From contig NC_073303.1 of NCBI RefSeq assembly GCF_027595985.1, positions 366,347,636 through 366,411,635 on the forward strand: a stretch of 64,000 bases of DNA, in the 5' to 3' direction. How positions within the stretch are numbered: position 1 is the first letter of the stretch; each line of letters opens with the position of its first letter. The notes beneath the pieces are model-generated. The model saw nothing but the letters and a program-made list of their open reading frames with translations. It had not been told where the DNA came from and ran no database searches. A program made the translations under genes and the position numbers. Shown in pieces: positions 63,542-64,000 of this stretch. The stretch is from Sorex araneus. Taxonomy: Eukaryota > Chordata > Mammalia > Eulipotyphla > Soricidae.

Positions 63542-64000
63542 AAGAACAGACGGCGGGGAAGCCCTGGCCTGTCCGTGTGCTTAGACGGCCCTGAGCCTCA
63601 TCGCCCCAGACTCCCGGGGTCCAGAGAGGCTGGCCGGACCTTCTCCGTTGGACCCCATGTGGATGTGGGTCTTTGCCCACCCGGGACATGCTACTTGAAA
63701 CGCTTGAAGCGGGACCAGCAGGCAGAAGGCAAGGGCCCCTCTGTCCCTTCCCTGGCACGTGCTTGTGTGGAGATCTGCTGCCGCCACGCCGGGATCCAGA
63801 AGGCCAAGGGCACCTGCCCTCGCCAGCACAGCCCCCCCCAGCCCCCCGCCCCTGGAGCACGGAGGCACGGGCCTTGGGCTTGGGCTGCAGGCGGCCCTGG
63901 GGCCTCCCCGCCTCGTTTCTCATGGACTGGTGTCTGGCCTCTGGGAGCTCTCCTTGAGTAATTCCCGTGTGTGTTTTAGTGACCCGTCAGGATCAAAAGC

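Overview
This is mammalian nuclear DNA, most likely from a shrew (Sorex-type eulipotyphlan). The best evidence is a very abundant tRNA-derived SINE with a GGTTCGATTCC-type B box and a tail near CCCAAAAAGCAAAA, which I associate with the SOR SINEs of shrews. Mammalian L1 pieces, GT microsatellites, a CpG island and spliced gene structure agree. The species is an inference.

One protein-coding exon can be supported. The large first coding exon of ZNF532 lies on the + strand at about 53308-55901 (859 codons), with an acceptor before it and a donor after it. The remaining zinc-finger exons are not in the window. A strong CpG island at about 11.3-12.5 kb, ending in a consensus donor at 12519, is a good candidate for the ZNF532 promoter and 5' noncoding exon. 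On that model 12.5-53.3 kb is one intron and 55.9-64 kb is the next.

Layout: 0-9 kb is SINE-dense upstream DNA with two microsatellites and a possible LTR piece. 9.15-16.8 kb is nearly SINE-free and holds the CpG island and a candidate conserved block. 16.8-28 kb is intron with SINEs, an L1 tail and GC-rich unique DNA. 28121-28801 is a degenerate (CCCTAA)n interstitial telomeric array. 29-47 kb is a mosaic of SINEs, L1 tails, an LTR-like element, an antisense VAV3-like exon 1 fragment at 34.4-34.65 kb and several AT-rich unique blocks. 47.9-53 kb is GC-rich and repeat-poor. After the ZNF532 exon come an L1 ORF2 3' piece (56.96-57.78 kb), a GT-bearing minisatellite (58.03 kb), more SINEs and another candidate conserved block near 62.3 kb.

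The most unusual signals are: the telomeric array inside the inferred intron; the VAV3-like exon fused to a SINE body; two SINE families with the same tRNA head but different bodies and tails; and Ala/Gly homopolymer tracts in a ZNF532 exon with extreme GC at third positions. I found no tRNA gene, rRNA gene, CRISPR array or complete second gene.
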